A DNA stretch of 64,000 nt from Methanobacterium bryantii. GTDB lineage: Archaea; Methanobacteriota; Methanobacteria; Methanobacteriales; Methanobacteriaceae. The stretch is from NCBI RefSeq assembly GCF_002287175.1, contig NZ_LMVM01000012.1, positions 526,608 through 590,607 of the forward strand. Direction: 5' to 3'. The translations under genes were made by a program, and so were the position numbers. The notes below the pieces were generated by a model. It had not been told where the DNA came from, did no database searches, and saw nothing but the letters and a program-made list of their open reading frames with translations. This document shows, piece after piece, positions 25,943-35,217 of the stretch; position 1 is the first letter of the stretch, and each line of letters opens with the position of its first letter.

Positions 25943-26244
25943 ATTTTCTGCCCTTATTTGAGTTATACATATATAAAATTTTAATATCGGTTGTGATATT
26001 TAACATTACTAATTTTATCTCACATTCAATTATTAAACAGTTAATTTAAGATTTTTGATAATGTATACAACATAGTATATAACTTTCGCTCATGTCTTAT
26101 AATCGTGGGCATGAATTATATTTTATGTTAAATTGTAATTATGGAATTAATCTTTAAAACATGTAAACTTACTTCAGGATACAAAATTTACAGTATCCTA
26201 TCACTTTAGGGGCGATAAAATAGTTACTATCTGTTAATTAATTA
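25943..26244. other. AT-rich intergenic region
   Basis: The region lies upstream of the flippase-like gene and downstream of the phosphoesterase gene. It holds AT-rich sequence with TATA-like stretches (for example near 26075-26082) that could be promoter elements for the leftward gene. No ORF, repeat or RNA was recognised. Confidence 0.4.
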
Positions 26245-26727
26245 TTATAAAACAATAGGTTCATAGCTTAAATCTTCAGGATCAAGCAGTACAACCGTTT
26301 TTTTACCAGATAGGTATCCGCATATTTCTCCAGGGTTAATCATCATGCATTTTCCCTGTTTAACTTCTAGTTTATGTGTATGTCCCCGTATAACAATATC
26401 ATAATTCCCGCTTTTAACGAGAGCTGTCACAATATCTTCAGTTGTGCCGTGAATAACTGCAATTTTTTTCCCATGCAATTCAAGTTCTTGAAAATCATTG
26501 TGGTAGCAAATACCTTTAAAAAAATGCCGTAAACCATCTCGTTCGCCGTCATTATTCCCAAAAACGGCTCTAAATTCTGCATTGAGATTTTTAATTTCTT
26601 TAGCAGCGAATGGTGAAATCATATCCCCAGCATGTATTACTAATTCTACTTTTGCTTCATTGAAAAATTTGACGGCTTCCCTTATTGCAGGTAAATTATC
26701 ATGTGAGTCTGACATTATACCAATCAT
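26245..26727 (-). CDS. YfcE/MJ0936-type metallophosphoesterase
   Basis: The 160-residue protein is a compact calcineurin-like phosphodiesterase. Metal ligands visible are MSDSHDN (D and H), HAGDMIS, FGNNDGER, VIHGT and RGHTHKLE. The archaeal relatives are Ni/Mn-dependent phosphodiesterases with unknown natural substrate. The start is placed at ATG 26727, which matches the normal family N-terminus; an upstream in-frame ATG at 26766 would add an AT-rich 13-residue extension. The short distance between metal motifs is normal. Confidence 0.85.
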   Translation of the reverse strand: MIGIMSDSHDNLPAIREAVKFFNEAKVELVIHAGDMISPFAAKEIKNLNAEFRAVFGNNDGERDGLRHFFKGICYHNDFQELELHGKKIAVIHGTTEDIVTALVKSGNYDIVIRGHTHKLEVKQGKCMMINPGEICGYLSGKKTVVLLDPEDLSYEPIVL

Positions 26728-26812
26728 ATTTTTATTTATGTAAATAATCTGTATAAAATTGATCATTTATCTTAAATAAAATCAATCTTTTTGAAATTAT
26801 TAATAACAATAT

Positions 26813-26872
26813 TTATATATATCTAAAATAAAGAATATTTTAAGCTAGTTTTCTAGCTTATTAGGATGTGAT
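26813..26872 (+). promoter_or_regulatory. TRAM gene promoter with a leader hairpin
   Basis: A TATA box TTTATATATA at 26813-26822 predicts a start near 26840. There the sequence forms a perfect 8-bp hairpin with a TTTT loop (TAAGCTAG 26841-26848, CTAGCTTA 26853-26860). The ribosome binding region GGATGTGAT follows. The mRNA would therefore begin with a stable stem-loop. Confidence 0.55.
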
Positions 26873-26875
26873 GAA

Positions 26876-27118
26876 TTGTTTAGAAATAATTACGGAAGAG
26901 ATAATTTCTCAGATAAAGGACCTTCAGCTCCTATTAATGTAGGAGACGAATACGATGTTAAAATTGAAGATGTTGGAAGAGATGGCGACGGAATCGCAAG
27001 AATAGAAGGATTTGTTGTCTTTGTATCAGGAGCAAAACTGGGCGATGAAGTTAAAATCAAAATTAACTCAACAAGAAGAAACTTCGGTTTTGCTGATATA
27101 GTTGAAGATGTTGAATAA
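26876..27118 (+). CDS. TRAM domain RNA-binding protein
   Basis: The 80-residue protein consists of a charged N-terminal tail (residues 1-18) and a single TRAM domain (about 20-79) with YDVKIEDVGRDGDGIARIEGFVVFV. TRAM proteins in archaea bind RNA and act as RNA chaperones, with cold-shock-like roles in methanogens. The start is TTG 26876, since the overlapping ATG at 26871 is out of frame; the family often begins MFRN. The leader hairpin described above could be a target for self-regulation. Confidence 0.85.
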   Translation: MFRNNYGRDNFSDKGPSAPINVGDEYDVKIEDVGRDGDGIARIEGFVVFVSGAKLGDEVKIKINSTRRNFGFADIVEDVE

Positions 27119-27431
27119 ACTTAAATTAAATTTAATTTAATTAATAAGTCTTGAAAATAATGATTTTCACGACACTTCACTCTTTTTTTAATATTTAAAC
27201 TTATTTTTTTTGTATTTGATTGTTACTTGATAGTTAATTCATATATTGAACTTAAATTTTAAAGCGTTACTCATTTCTATTATTATATTGACTTAAAGTA
27301 AAAATTATAATCATCTCATATAATCAAAAATTATTTTAGTATTTTAATCATACTTTAATCTTTATATTTAATAGGCAGTTATTACATAACTTATGTTAAC
27401 GTGACTAAGATGTGATAGGAGGTGTAACAAA
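27119..27431 (+). promoter_or_regulatory. Intergenic region with slipin promoter
   Basis: T-rich sequence after the TRAM stop may terminate that transcript (about 27183-27215). A TATA box TTTATATTTA at 27361-27370 is followed by a palindrome ACATAA-C-TTATGT at 27384-27396, at the predicted start of transcription. This could be an operator. GGAGGTG at 27419-27425 is the slipin ribosome binding site. Confidence 0.5.
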
Positions 27432-28205
27432 ATGGCTGATCTCGTAACGCTTTTTATTGTGGGAATCATAATTTTGATTATTTTAGGTCTTTCAATACGT
27501 GTAGTAAATCAATATGAAAGAGGGGTGCATTTTAGGTTTGGTAGAGTAATAGGGGTTAAAGATCCTGGTTTGCGCCTGATTATTCCTGTAGTGGATAGGT
27601 TGGATAAAGTATCCCTTAGGATTGTCACTATGCCTATTCCTTCCCAGAGAATAATAACTCAGGATAATGTATCAATTGATGTGGCTGCAGTTGCATATTT
27701 TAAGGTTGTTAACGCATATGATGCAGTTGTTGCAATTGAAAATTACAACAGAGCAGTTAACCAGATTGCTCAGACTACTATGAGAAATGTAATTGGACAG
27801 TTCCTGTTGGATGATGTTTTATCTTCAACTTCAAAGATAAACGAAAGAATTAAGGAGATAATTGATAAACACAGCGAACCATGGGGTGTACAGGTCACTG
27901 CTGTAGAAATTAAAGATATCAACTTACCTGAAACAATGAGGAGATCCATGGCAAGGCAGGCTGAAGCAGAAAGAGAAAAAAGAGCTAAAATTATTTCTGC
28001 TGAAGGTGAATTCCTTTCAGCTAAAAAACTTGGTGATGCTGCAGATATAATAACTGCACACCCAATAGCGCTTCAATTACGTAACTTACAGGTGCTGCTT
28101 GAGATAGCAAGTGAGAAGAATTCTACCATAGTGTTCCCTGCAAGCTTCATGTCAACAGTTAGGGACTTAAAGGACTTCATGGAATCAGAAGTGAAGGCTG
28201 AGTAA
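27432..28205 (+). CDS. Slipin family (stomatin/SPFH) protein
   Basis: The 257-residue protein has an N-terminal membrane helix (residues 4-25) and an SPFH/band 7 domain (RVVNQYERGVHFRFGRV, residues 23-39; IKDINLPETMRRSMARQAEAEREKRAKII near 164-192). It ends in a coiled-coil/oligomerising tail. Archaeal slipins usually pair with an NfeD-like membrane protease; no nfeD gene is adjacent here. It probably scaffolds membrane microdomains. Confidence 0.92.
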   Translation: MADLVTLFIVGIIILIILGLSIRVVNQYERGVHFRFGRVIGVKDPGLRLIIPVVDRLDKVSLRIVTMPIPSQRIITQDNVSIDVAAVAYFKVVNAYDAVVAIENYNRAVNQIAQTTMRNVIGQFLLDDVLSSTSKINERIKEIIDKHSEPWGVQVTAVEIKDINLPETMRRSMARQAEAEREKRAKIISAEGEFLSAKKLGDAADIITAHPIALQLRNLQVLLEIASEKNSTIVFPASFMSTVRDLKDFMESEVKAE

Positions 28206-28597
28206 AAGACATAATCCTTTCTTTTATTTTTTTTTATTTGAAAATCTAAGCTTACAAACACTGCCAAAAACTTGTTTTTTGAGGGATTTTCAACTGGAAA
28301 ATCATAGATTTTTACATGTTTGAACATCTACGATTTTCAACCGTAAAAATCATAGATTTTTACATGCTGACTAACGTGTATTTAGTTTAAGAAATCTTAG
28401 TTTATTCCATTTGTTATTTAGACGTTTGTAAGTTGCTTTAATTACAGGTGATATGATAGTTAAAAATTTATTATTAGATATACATTTTTATAGTATGATG
28501 AGAAATATTTGAAAGTCTAACGATTCAAATAAATTAATGAATTAATTAATAAAAATTATTTTATTATTCTTAAAATACTCACAATAGAGGCGTAAAG
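28206..28597. other. Intergenic region between slipin and trkA
   Basis: A T-rich run at 28217-28240 probably ends the slipin transcript. Two hairpins of the 3-nt-loop family follow (28298-28363, listed separately). The remainder is AT-rich and should hold the trkA promoter; GAGGCGT before ATG 28598 is its ribosome binding site. Confidence 0.5.
28298..28363. repeat. Pair of 3-nt-loop hairpins
   Basis: The first hairpin is AAAATC-ATA-GATTTT (28298-28312). The second is GTAAAAATC-ATA-GATTTTTAC (28343-28363), a perfect 9-bp stem. A related half element, CTACGATTTTCAA, lies between them. Confidence 0.75.
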
Positions 28598-29248
28598 ATG
28601 TATATAGTGATAATGGGTGCAGGAAGAGTTGGATTAAATCTTGCATCTAACTTAGTTAGTCGAGGGCATGACGTGACCCTTATTGAAAGCGATGACAGCT
28701 TATGTGGCAATGCAGCGGCTGAATTGGATGCATTAGTTATTTGTGGTAACGGCACTGATACAAAAACGCTTGAAGAGGCAAATGTAAGTGAGGCAGATGT
28801 TTTTGTTGCAGCTACTGGAAATGATGAGGCAAATCTTCTTTCCTGTATACTTGTAAAACAGTATAATATTTCTAAGGTTATCGCAAGGTTAAGCAACCCT
28901 GATCATGAAGAAGCATTTAAAAAAGTAGGAATAGATGATGTTATAAGTCCAGAGCTTACAGCAGCAGGGTACCTCGAAAAATTAATAACAAGGCCAAAGG
29001 TGGCTGACTTAATAGTTATTGGAAAGGGTGATGCTGAAATACTGGACCTTACAGTAAAAAATACTAAGGTTATAGGGAAGAAAATTAGCGAAATTAACCC
29101 TACAGATGATTATATAATTGTGGCCCTGTATAAAAATGGTGAAATAACCATTCCTAAGGCGGATATGGTTTTAAATGACGGGGATAAAGTATCAATTCTC
29201 GTTAAAAACCGCGCTGTAAAGGATGTTGTGAAGACATTTACAAAATAA
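28598..29248 (+). CDS. trkA: TrkA family potassium uptake regulatory protein
   Basis: The 216-residue protein has a TrkA-N Rossmann domain (IMGAGRVGLNLAS, residues 4-16; CGNGTDTKTLEEANV near 49-63) and a TrkA-C domain (about 135-215, ending DKVSILVKNRAV). It binds NAD(H)/ATP and gates a TrkH-type K+ channel; no trkH gene is in the window. It is distinct from the RCK-channel fusion at 18529. Confidence 0.9.
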   Translation: MYIVIMGAGRVGLNLASNLVSRGHDVTLIESDDSLCGNAAAELDALVICGNGTDTKTLEEANVSEADVFVAATGNDEANLLSCILVKQYNISKVIARLSNPDHEEAFKKVGIDDVISPELTAAGYLEKLITRPKVADLIVIGKGDAEILDLTVKNTKVIGKKISEINPTDDYIIVALYKNGEITIPKADMVLNDGDKVSILVKNRAVKDVVKTFTK

Positions 29249-29315
29249 ATGTATAAATTTCTTATTTTAAAATAGTTTTAAACTAAATTAATTATTTTTT
29301 TAGGTTTATTTTCAG

Positions 29316-30239
29316 TTATATTAAGGTTATAATAAAGCATAATGCTGCTACAAATATCCATTCTCCATCAACCAGCAGATCTGTAGCATATTTGGGAACT
29401 TTTTCAGTATTACAGAAATAGTGGATATACCAGTATCCGTAAATGATACAGAAAACCAACACTGGAAGATAACGTGTAAAAAAACCCCAGTAAATGGATA
29501 ATGCAAGCCATGGAATAAGTGAAGAATGAATTGCTAATAACAATTTTTTGGTTTTTGTCCGTCCGATAACAACAGGGATGGTTTTTATATTGTTCTCTCG
29601 GTCCCCTTCTATGTCTCTTACATCAAAAATAACTGCATTTACAACTAGTTTAATGAAAATGAAAAATGATAATAAGATTGTGATTATGGTAGATTTGTAT
29701 AAACATGTTAATGGAAGTGCAATTATTTCAATTGTCCAACTTAGGGCTGCGGTAACATTTTTTGCATAGGTTATATTTTTTAAACGTGGAATATTGAGGG
29801 GTATATTTACACTATATAAAATTCCAGCAAATAATGGGAAGAGCAGAATAATTACAGCTAAAATATTAACAAAAAACCCCAATAAAAGAGTAGTAGTATA
29901 AGATAATACTGTTATAATCAGAATAAATTTTTCATTACCTAAAACGTAATTCTTTCTTTCGGGTGAATTGATTGAATCTTCATATTTATCTGTTAATTTA
30001 TTTAAGTTGTATATGCTGAGAATTACAAAAAACATTGCTAAAAGTAAGTTAATGTTTGGTACAATATCTAACAATAAAAATGAAAAATATATTAATGAAA
30101 AACCAACGGAAGATATAAATAGTGAGTTTATTATTAAAAATAATATTAAATTTTTAATTTGTAAAAATAATTTATTAATTAACTTTTTTTGATTTTTTGA
30201 GATAGTATTCAAATAATTTTTGTCCCCATACAATGGCAT
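29316..30239 (-). CDS. UbiA family prenyltransferase
   Basis: The 307-residue integral membrane protein has eight to nine helices and two Asp-rich motifs: NKLTDKYED (about residues 94-102) and DVRDIEGDRENN (about 207-218). It transfers a prenyl chain to an acceptor; in archaea such enzymes make membrane lipids or quinone-like molecules, and the exact acceptor is unknown. No start exists after the upstream regulator's stop, so the start (ATG 30239, or 30248/30251) overlaps the 3' end of the regulator by about 65 bp in another frame. Confidence 0.8.
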   Translation of the reverse strand: MPLYGDKNYLNTISKNQKKLINKLFLQIKNLILFLIINSLFISSVGFSLIYFSFLLLDIVPNINLLLAMFFVILSIYNLNKLTDKYEDSINSPERKNYVLGNEKFILIITVLSYTTTLLLGFFVNILAVIILLFPLFAGILYSVNIPLNIPRLKNITYAKNVTAALSWTIEIIALPLTCLYKSTIITILLSFFIFIKLVVNAVIFDVRDIEGDRENNIKTIPVVIGRTKTKKLLLAIHSSLIPWLALSIYWGFFTRYLPVLVFCIIYGYWYIHYFCNTEKVPKYATDLLVDGEWIFVAALCFIITLI

Positions 30240-30978
30240 TTTTATCATCACTTATGAGATCCATACTATAATCATATATTCCGTCAACTATAAACAATCC
30301 AAAGGAAATAAAGTTATCAGTGACAGTAAATGCTTCTCTCACTTCTTCATCTATTACATATAACTTGAAGTTCTTTTTTGATAGTAATTCATTTAAAATC
30401 CCTCGATTTAGTATTTTTAAAATAGAGATAGTCACTATAAGTTGGATATCTACACCCTTTGAAATCAAAGTTGCTATAATCTCTGGAAAGTCAGGATGAT
30501 AAACGGGAGAAACTCCTTTCATTTTTTTTGTTTGCTTAAGTAATTGTATAAAATTTGTATGTGGCTTATTGATGTTTGTAAAGTCCGATTTTATAAGAAT
30601 TGAATCATTCAAATCTCCGATTTTTAACAACAATTCTTCAGGGATTCTGTCTATTTCATGATTAAGCCATAATTTCTCATGACTTTTTATAGTATCTATT
30701 GTTTTAATTAGATTTATTAATTTAAGGGCAAATATTTTCCCTATTTGTGATAAACTATATTTTTCCCCGTTTTTAAAGATTAAGTCGCGTTTTTCAAGCT
30801 TGCTTGTACCATGGATAATGGTAGATGATTCTAGGTTAAGGTCCTGTTTTAAGCCAGTTAAGTTTTTGGAACTTTCATTTAAACTCAACAATATGCCGGT
30901 ACGAACATTGGAGCTGGTTAAAAACTTCAAAAGGTCTGCTGCCTCGTCATACTGTTCATAAATACCTTTTGAATTCAT
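30175..30978 (-). CDS. Winged-helix regulator with FilR1-type (DUF1724) domain
   Basis: The 267-residue protein has an N-terminal winged helix-turn-helix (about residues 12-85, with LTGLKQDLNLESSTIIHGTSKLEKRDLI as recognition region) and a C-terminal FilR1-middle/DUF1724 domain (about 115-265). Domains of this type are found in many methanogen regulators thought to sense signal molecules; FilR1 of Methanosaeta is the named example. It may control the overlapping UbiA gene downstream, with which it must share a transcript. Confidence 0.8.
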   Translation of the reverse strand: MNSKGIYEQYDEAADLLKFLTSSNVRTGILLSLNESSKNLTGLKQDLNLESSTIIHGTSKLEKRDLIFKNGEKYSLSQIGKIFALKLINLIKTIDTIKSHEKLWLNHEIDRIPEELLLKIGDLNDSILIKSDFTNINKPHTNFIQLLKQTKKMKGVSPVYHPDFPEIIATLISKGVDIQLIVTISILKILNRGILNELLSKKNFKLYVIDEEVREAFTVTDNFISFGLFIVDGIYDYSMDLISDDKNAIVWGQKLFEYYLKKSKKVN

Positions 30979-31261
30979 ATTTTATACTTCCTTATTGATA
31001 TAAATTGCGATTATTGTTATTAAGTAATATTGAGACATTTAATAGTAATATACATGCTTTTATAATTATTTTTATATTAATCAATATAATATGCACATTG
31101 ATAGAATAAATACTATATTATTTTTATTTCTTGAGCATTATTTTATCTAATAAGTATATGTATCCTATTTAATAAATTAAAGCTAAAAATAACTTAAATT
31201 AAAATGTTATCCTTGAATTTATATAAATAAATTTAGAAAATTAAGATTTAAATTAGAAAAA

Positions 31262-31882
31262 TCAATAAATTCCTTTAATCATTCTATTAGATAAATTTAT
31301 ATGCTCTGAACTGTTATCAACTGCAGGGCCGTGTCCTGGAAGTAGATATTCCACATCAAGTTTGGAAAGCTTCTCTAAAGATTCCCTCAACATATTTATA
31401 TCTCCACCAAGGTCATATCTCCCAAATCCTCCATTTGCAAAAACAGTATCTCCAGATATCAGTGTTTTGCCGTTATAAAGGCAGATACCACCTATTGTAT
31501 GTCCGGGTGTATGAATTACCTCGAAATCATGGATTTTATCTCCTTCTGTTAGTTTAAAATCAACTTTTTGAGGTTCTATACTTCTTCCAAACATCTGGGA
31601 AGCAACTGCAATAGGATCTCCATTTTCAAGCGCGAGGGCATCTTTTTCATGTATTGCAAGTTTAGAATTAAAATATCTGTTTCCACCTACGTGATCGTAG
31701 TGGCAGTGGGTGTTTACAATCAGTGATATGTCTGAAATATTTAAATCTGCTTTTTTTAGTGATTCACGCAAATATTCAATATTTTCACCGGTTCCAGTAT
31801 CAACTATAACATCATCAAAGACGTAAATATTACAATCAGAACCAGACCCTTCAATCATGAGGATATCATTTATTTTTTTCAA
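31262..31882 (-). CDS. MBL-fold metallo-hydrolase
   Basis: The 206-residue metallo-beta-lactamase-fold protein carries the motif NTHCHYDHVGG (about residues 57-67), HTPGHTIGGICLY, SGDTVFANGG and LLPGHGP, the full set of metal ligands seen in glyoxalase II-like enzymes. Its substrate is not known. The start is TTG 31882 with GGTGAT upstream; a second TTG at 31888 is in frame. Confidence 0.88.
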   Translation of the reverse strand: MKKINDILMIEGSGSDCNIYVFDDVIVDTGTGENIEYLRESLKKADLNISDISLIVNTHCHYDHVGGNRYFNSKLAIHEKDALALENGDPIAVASQMFGRSIEPQKVDFKLTEGDKIHDFEVIHTPGHTIGGICLYNGKTLISGDTVFANGGFGRYDLGGDINMLRESLEKLSKLDVEYLLPGHGPAVDNSSEHINLSNRMIKGIY

Positions 31883-31917
31883 ATTCAATCACCTTTTGAT
31901 GATTCAGGTAAAAATAG

Positions 31918-32067
<150 letters not shown>

Positions 32068-32100
32068 TAAATAATCATTAATTTTAATTATTCAAAATTG

Positions 32101-32174
<74 letters not shown>

Positions 32175-32743
32175 ATATCATAGCTCATTAGTTAAATTAT
32201 GCTGTATTAGTATTTAAACCTTACGGAATGTGAGGTTCTGAATTTAACAGAATAACTCAATCAAATAAGACAAATAAATCATACTTAACTTCTTTTGAAG
32301 TTTTTTAGAAACATAATTACAATTAATTATAGATGTATTATAGATTATCTATAATAATACTTTCGTGTTGGTCCTGAAAAATATGAAAGTTGCTACTGTT
32401 CTTTATGAAGTTGCAGATAATGGAATTGTTTAAACTTTTGGCACATAGAAAACCTGCACTTTTCTTAAAAATCATTTATGGCTGAATGAAGAATAATTTG
32501 GGAGTTTAGGCTTTCTTGGGGTTATATTATTTTAAAAAATAAGGATAATGTTTATATTTTGAATTCTATTCACCGGAAGAATCAATATGTGGAGATATTG
32601 GCTAATATCTCACAGGAGGCGGCTGTATTGATTCTCATTTTAAAAAAGTATATCCCACCCTCTCCAAATAGAATCTAAATAATAAACATGCAGGTTTTTA
32701 GATTTTATTCCTAATTAAAGTCTAAATTCACCGATAATTGCTC
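32175..32743. other. Intergenic region between tRNA-Cys and hsp20
   Basis: Contains the structured-RNA candidate listed separately. A 16-codon ORF (ATG 32382, MKVATVLYEVADNGIV) has a possible start but no clear ribosome binding site. The rest is AT-rich with no gene seen. Confidence 0.4.
32551..32640 (+). ncRNA. Candidate structured small RNA (three-way junction)
   Basis: A TATA box TTTATATTTT (32551-32560) lies about 25 bp before a compact symmetrical sequence. P1 is AGAATCAATA (32578-32587) with TATTGATTCT (32626-32635), 10 bp. P2 is GAGATATT (32592-32599) with AATATCTC (32604-32611), 8 bp with GGCT loop. P3 is CAG/CTG (32613-32615, 32623-32625) with loop GAGGCGG. It could be a small RNA, or a DNA cruciform. 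No poly-T terminator follows. Confidence 0.4.
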
Positions 32744-33310
32744 TCATTTGATTTCTACTTTGAAGCTTTCTGCCCTGTCTACTTTTGGGGCTTCAACTGT
32801 TAAAACATCGTCTTGGAAGGTAGCTTTAGCTTCGTTAGGTATCACTTTTTGAGGGAATTGCACTTCTCGTTTGAAAAGACCAGTTGTATTATCGTTTATA
32901 GTAATGCTTCCATTTTCGATTTCCTGCGTTATATCAAAGCATGCTTCAACTTTAAGATTTGAATCTGTAATTTTAAGTTTAATATCCTCTTTTTTAACGC
33001 CAGGCATGTCCAAATGCACGATTATATTTTCATCTGTTTCGATAATATCTTTTTCCGGTGCAGATTTGTAGTCTGTAACTGATTTTCCGAAATTGTATTT
33101 AATATTATCTGCTGTTCTTGTTGTGGTTTTCAATATTTGTTTAACTAAACTTCTTTTAGTTAGAATGGTATTTTCGCTGTGTCTGTGCCTTTTATCTGCT
33201 GAAATTGAATTAACAACATTAAAGAATTCTGAAGCTGTTTTTTTCATACCTTTATGTGATTTTTTAGCCATATGTTCTGAAAATTCGGCCATATCTTTTG
33301 AAATTGACAT
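32744..33310 (-). CDS. Hsp20/alpha-crystallin family chaperone
   Basis: The 188-residue small heat-shock protein has a variable N-terminal region (1-95) and an alpha-crystallin domain (about 96-188) with VHLDMPGVKKEDIKLKI and FKREVQFPQKV. It prevents protein aggregation. It is 40-50 percent similar by eye to the product at 33452, implying tandem duplication. The I-x-I/V tail motif is present only in weak form. GGGAGAT precedes ATG 33310. Confidence 0.9.
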   Translation of the reverse strand: MSISKDMAEFSEHMAKKSHKGMKKTASEFFNVVNSISADKRHRHSENTILTKRSLVKQILKTTTRTADNIKYNFGKSVTDYKSAPEKDIIETDENIIVHLDMPGVKKEDIKLKITDSNLKVEACFDITQEIENGSITINDNTTGLFKREVQFPQKVIPNEAKATFQDDVLTVEAPKVDRAESFKVEIK

Positions 33311-33451
33311 TTTTATTATCTCCCAGTATATTTATTAATTTAATTTTAATTTTTAATACTCGTTTTTTGATAAATTATGAAACATATTTTGAGTCCTAAG
33401 GTTCATGACGTCGCTAAAATAAAGAACCTGCAGAAATTAAAGTTTCATTTT

Positions 33452-33910
33452 TCATTTGATTTCCAAGGTAAAACTTTCTGTTTTCTCCAATTTTGGAACT
33501 TCAACTGTTAAAATGCCATTTTCAAAGGTAGCTTCAGCTTCTTCTGGAACTACTTTCTTAGGGAATCTAACAGATCGCCTCATAACACCTGATTTCCTAT
33601 CATGAAATGTTATGTAACTTCCTTGTTCGACTTCCTGTGTTATATCAAAATTAGCTACAATTTTAAGGTTGGTTTCGGTAAGTTTTAGTTCAATATCTTC
33701 TTTTTTGATGCCTGGTAAGTCCACATGTACTATTACGTCTTCATCTGTTTCAATAATATCCTTTCCAGGTACAAATGTGTAGTCAACCACTGATTTTTCG
33801 ATATCGTACTTAATACTGTCGATTGTTCGTGCGGTATCTTCCAGCATCCTTTCAACTAAACCTTTCCTATCTAAAATAGTTTTTTGTTTATTTCTATATC
33901 TTTTGTTCAT
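33452..33910 (-). CDS. Hsp20/alpha-crystallin family chaperone
   Basis: The 152-residue small heat-shock protein resembles its neighbour, with VHVDLPGIKKEDIELKL and MRRSVRFPKKVVPEEA in the alpha-crystallin domain (about residues 65-152). ATG 33910 follows GAGGCT; a TTG frame start at 33952 is less likely. The gap to the next hsp20 gene (141 bp) may hold a separate promoter. Confidence 0.9.
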   Translation of the reverse strand: MNKRYRNKQKTILDRKGLVERMLEDTARTIDSIKYDIEKSVVDYTFVPGKDIIETDEDVIVHVDLPGIKKEDIELKLTETNLKIVANFDITQEVEQGSYITFHDRKSGVMRRSVRFPKKVVPEEAEATFENGILTVEVPKLEKTESFTLEIK

Positions 33911-34266
33911 ATTTTCAGCCTCATTATTTGAGTCGCTTTCATTATATTTCAAAAATAATATATAAACTTTTCCATAACTTATTAAATTTAAAAGCTTATT
34001 ATTTGACTGAATATTATAAATATAGATTAATAATTATCATCTGTTGAAAATAGGGTTATAAAATTAATATTAAAGGAACAGAACAACATATAATTGGGTG
34101 ATGTTAAAATTGGAAGGAGTATAACTAATTAAACAACTAAATTTTTAAAATTTTCAGTTGATATTACATTTTAAAAGAATTATTAAGTTCTTCTTGATTT
34201 GTTCTGTTTTTAAATAAGAGTTTATACATAATTAATATTTAGAGATAATGAATGAGGTGATAAAAC
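33911..34266. other. AT-rich intergenic region between hsp20 and a small membrane protein gene
   Basis: The divergent gap should contain both promoters. A GGTGATG followed by a seven-codon ORF and a GGAAGGAG lie at about 34096-34120, possibly remnants of a lost leader gene. No other gene was recognised. Confidence 0.35.
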
Positions 34267-34524
34267 ATGGTACTTGTTCTAGATCCGGTAATAATCGTAA
34301 ACTTGATTTTTTGTATTATAATAGTGGCCCTTGGTATTGTAGGATATGAAAAAGTTAAAAGTACAGTCCCTCTTTACATAGCTGCAGCATTTGGCCTTTT
34401 TGGAATTTCACATTTTGCAACTATTTTGGGTTATGCGAGTTCATTAACAGTCTTAGTGATAATAAGGAGCCTTGCATATATTGTAATTATATACGCGCTG
34501 TATAAAATGGCTTTCAGCAGATAA
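34267..34524 (+). CDS. Small membrane protein, three helices
   Basis: The 85-residue protein has hydrophobic helices at about residues 7-26, 34-56 and 60-80, with short loops and a C-terminal KMAFSR. The ribosome binding site is GAGGTGA before ATG 34267. I do not recognise a family; similar proteins occur singly in methanogen genomes. It is monocistronic. Confidence 0.65.
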   Translation: MVLVLDPVIIVNLIFCIIIVALGIVGYEKVKSTVPLYIAAAFGLFGISHFATILGYASSLTVLVIIRSLAYIVIIYALYKMAFSR

Positions 34525-34625
34525 AGCTGTAATTAAAAATTGAAGATTTCGTTAATGGGCTATTGATGTAATTTTAGATATAACTTAAATTAAAGTCCAA
34601 TTAATCTATGGTTATATCTTCAATT

Positions 34626-35217
34626 TTAAGCCTTTTTTGGCGCAGGATCTTCATCAGGGTAACCTACAGGCAGTAAAGCTACAGGGTAAATATTTTCATC
34701 CCCTGAAGATGTCTCTGATTTTATCTTCTTTTAATGCTCTAATCCAGCAAGTTCCAAGATTAAAATCAAGGGCTCGTAAGACAATGTGTTCAATAGCTAT
34801 TGCCACGTTAGCTGCTATTTTTGGACTAATCTCAGATATGCTCATTTTTTTCATTTCATCTACATTTCTGCAAATTATATTCACGATATTGTCTTCAACA
34901 GCACCTATTTTACCTAAATCTTGAATTCCAGAGGCTGAACCTTCAATATAATCTGAAACATTGGCACAGCAAACTAGTACAATTGGGGCCGGACCAATAA
35001 AAGTTTGATTGTGGGCTCTTTGACAAGTTTCATCTTTGTTTCATTATCTTTAACAATCTTAAAACGCCATGGATGTGCATTGCAGCCGGAAGGCGCAAGT
35101 CTTGCAGCTTTTATTAATTCTGTTATATGCTCCTCTGGAAGGGATTTGTCCTTGAATTTCCTTATACTTTTCCGGTTTTCGATTGCGTTTTTAGTGGTTA
35201 AAATTTCTTTTTCTCAT
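34626..35217 (-). pseudogene. Nitroreductase family pseudogene
   Basis: Read leftward, three frames together give a nitroreductase. The N-terminal part is NRKSIRKFKDKSLPEEH and AARLAPSGCNAHPWRFKIV. After a shift, FIGPAPIVLVCCANVSDYIEG and a long middle part with LDFNLGTCWIRALKEDKI follow. After a second shift, PVALLPVGYPDEDPAPKKA ends at TAA 34626. A start ATG (35217) would need yet another shift. At least two frameshifts mean it is inactive. It is a third relative of the two intact nitroreductases at 1147 and 2688. Confidence 0.8.

Noticed and set aside
32587..32631. Mini-ORF MWRYWLISHRRRLY inside the structured-RNA candidate, possibly a Trp attenuator leader
   Set aside because: It lacks a ribosome binding site, no trp genes follow, and the codons are fully explained by the inverted repeats.
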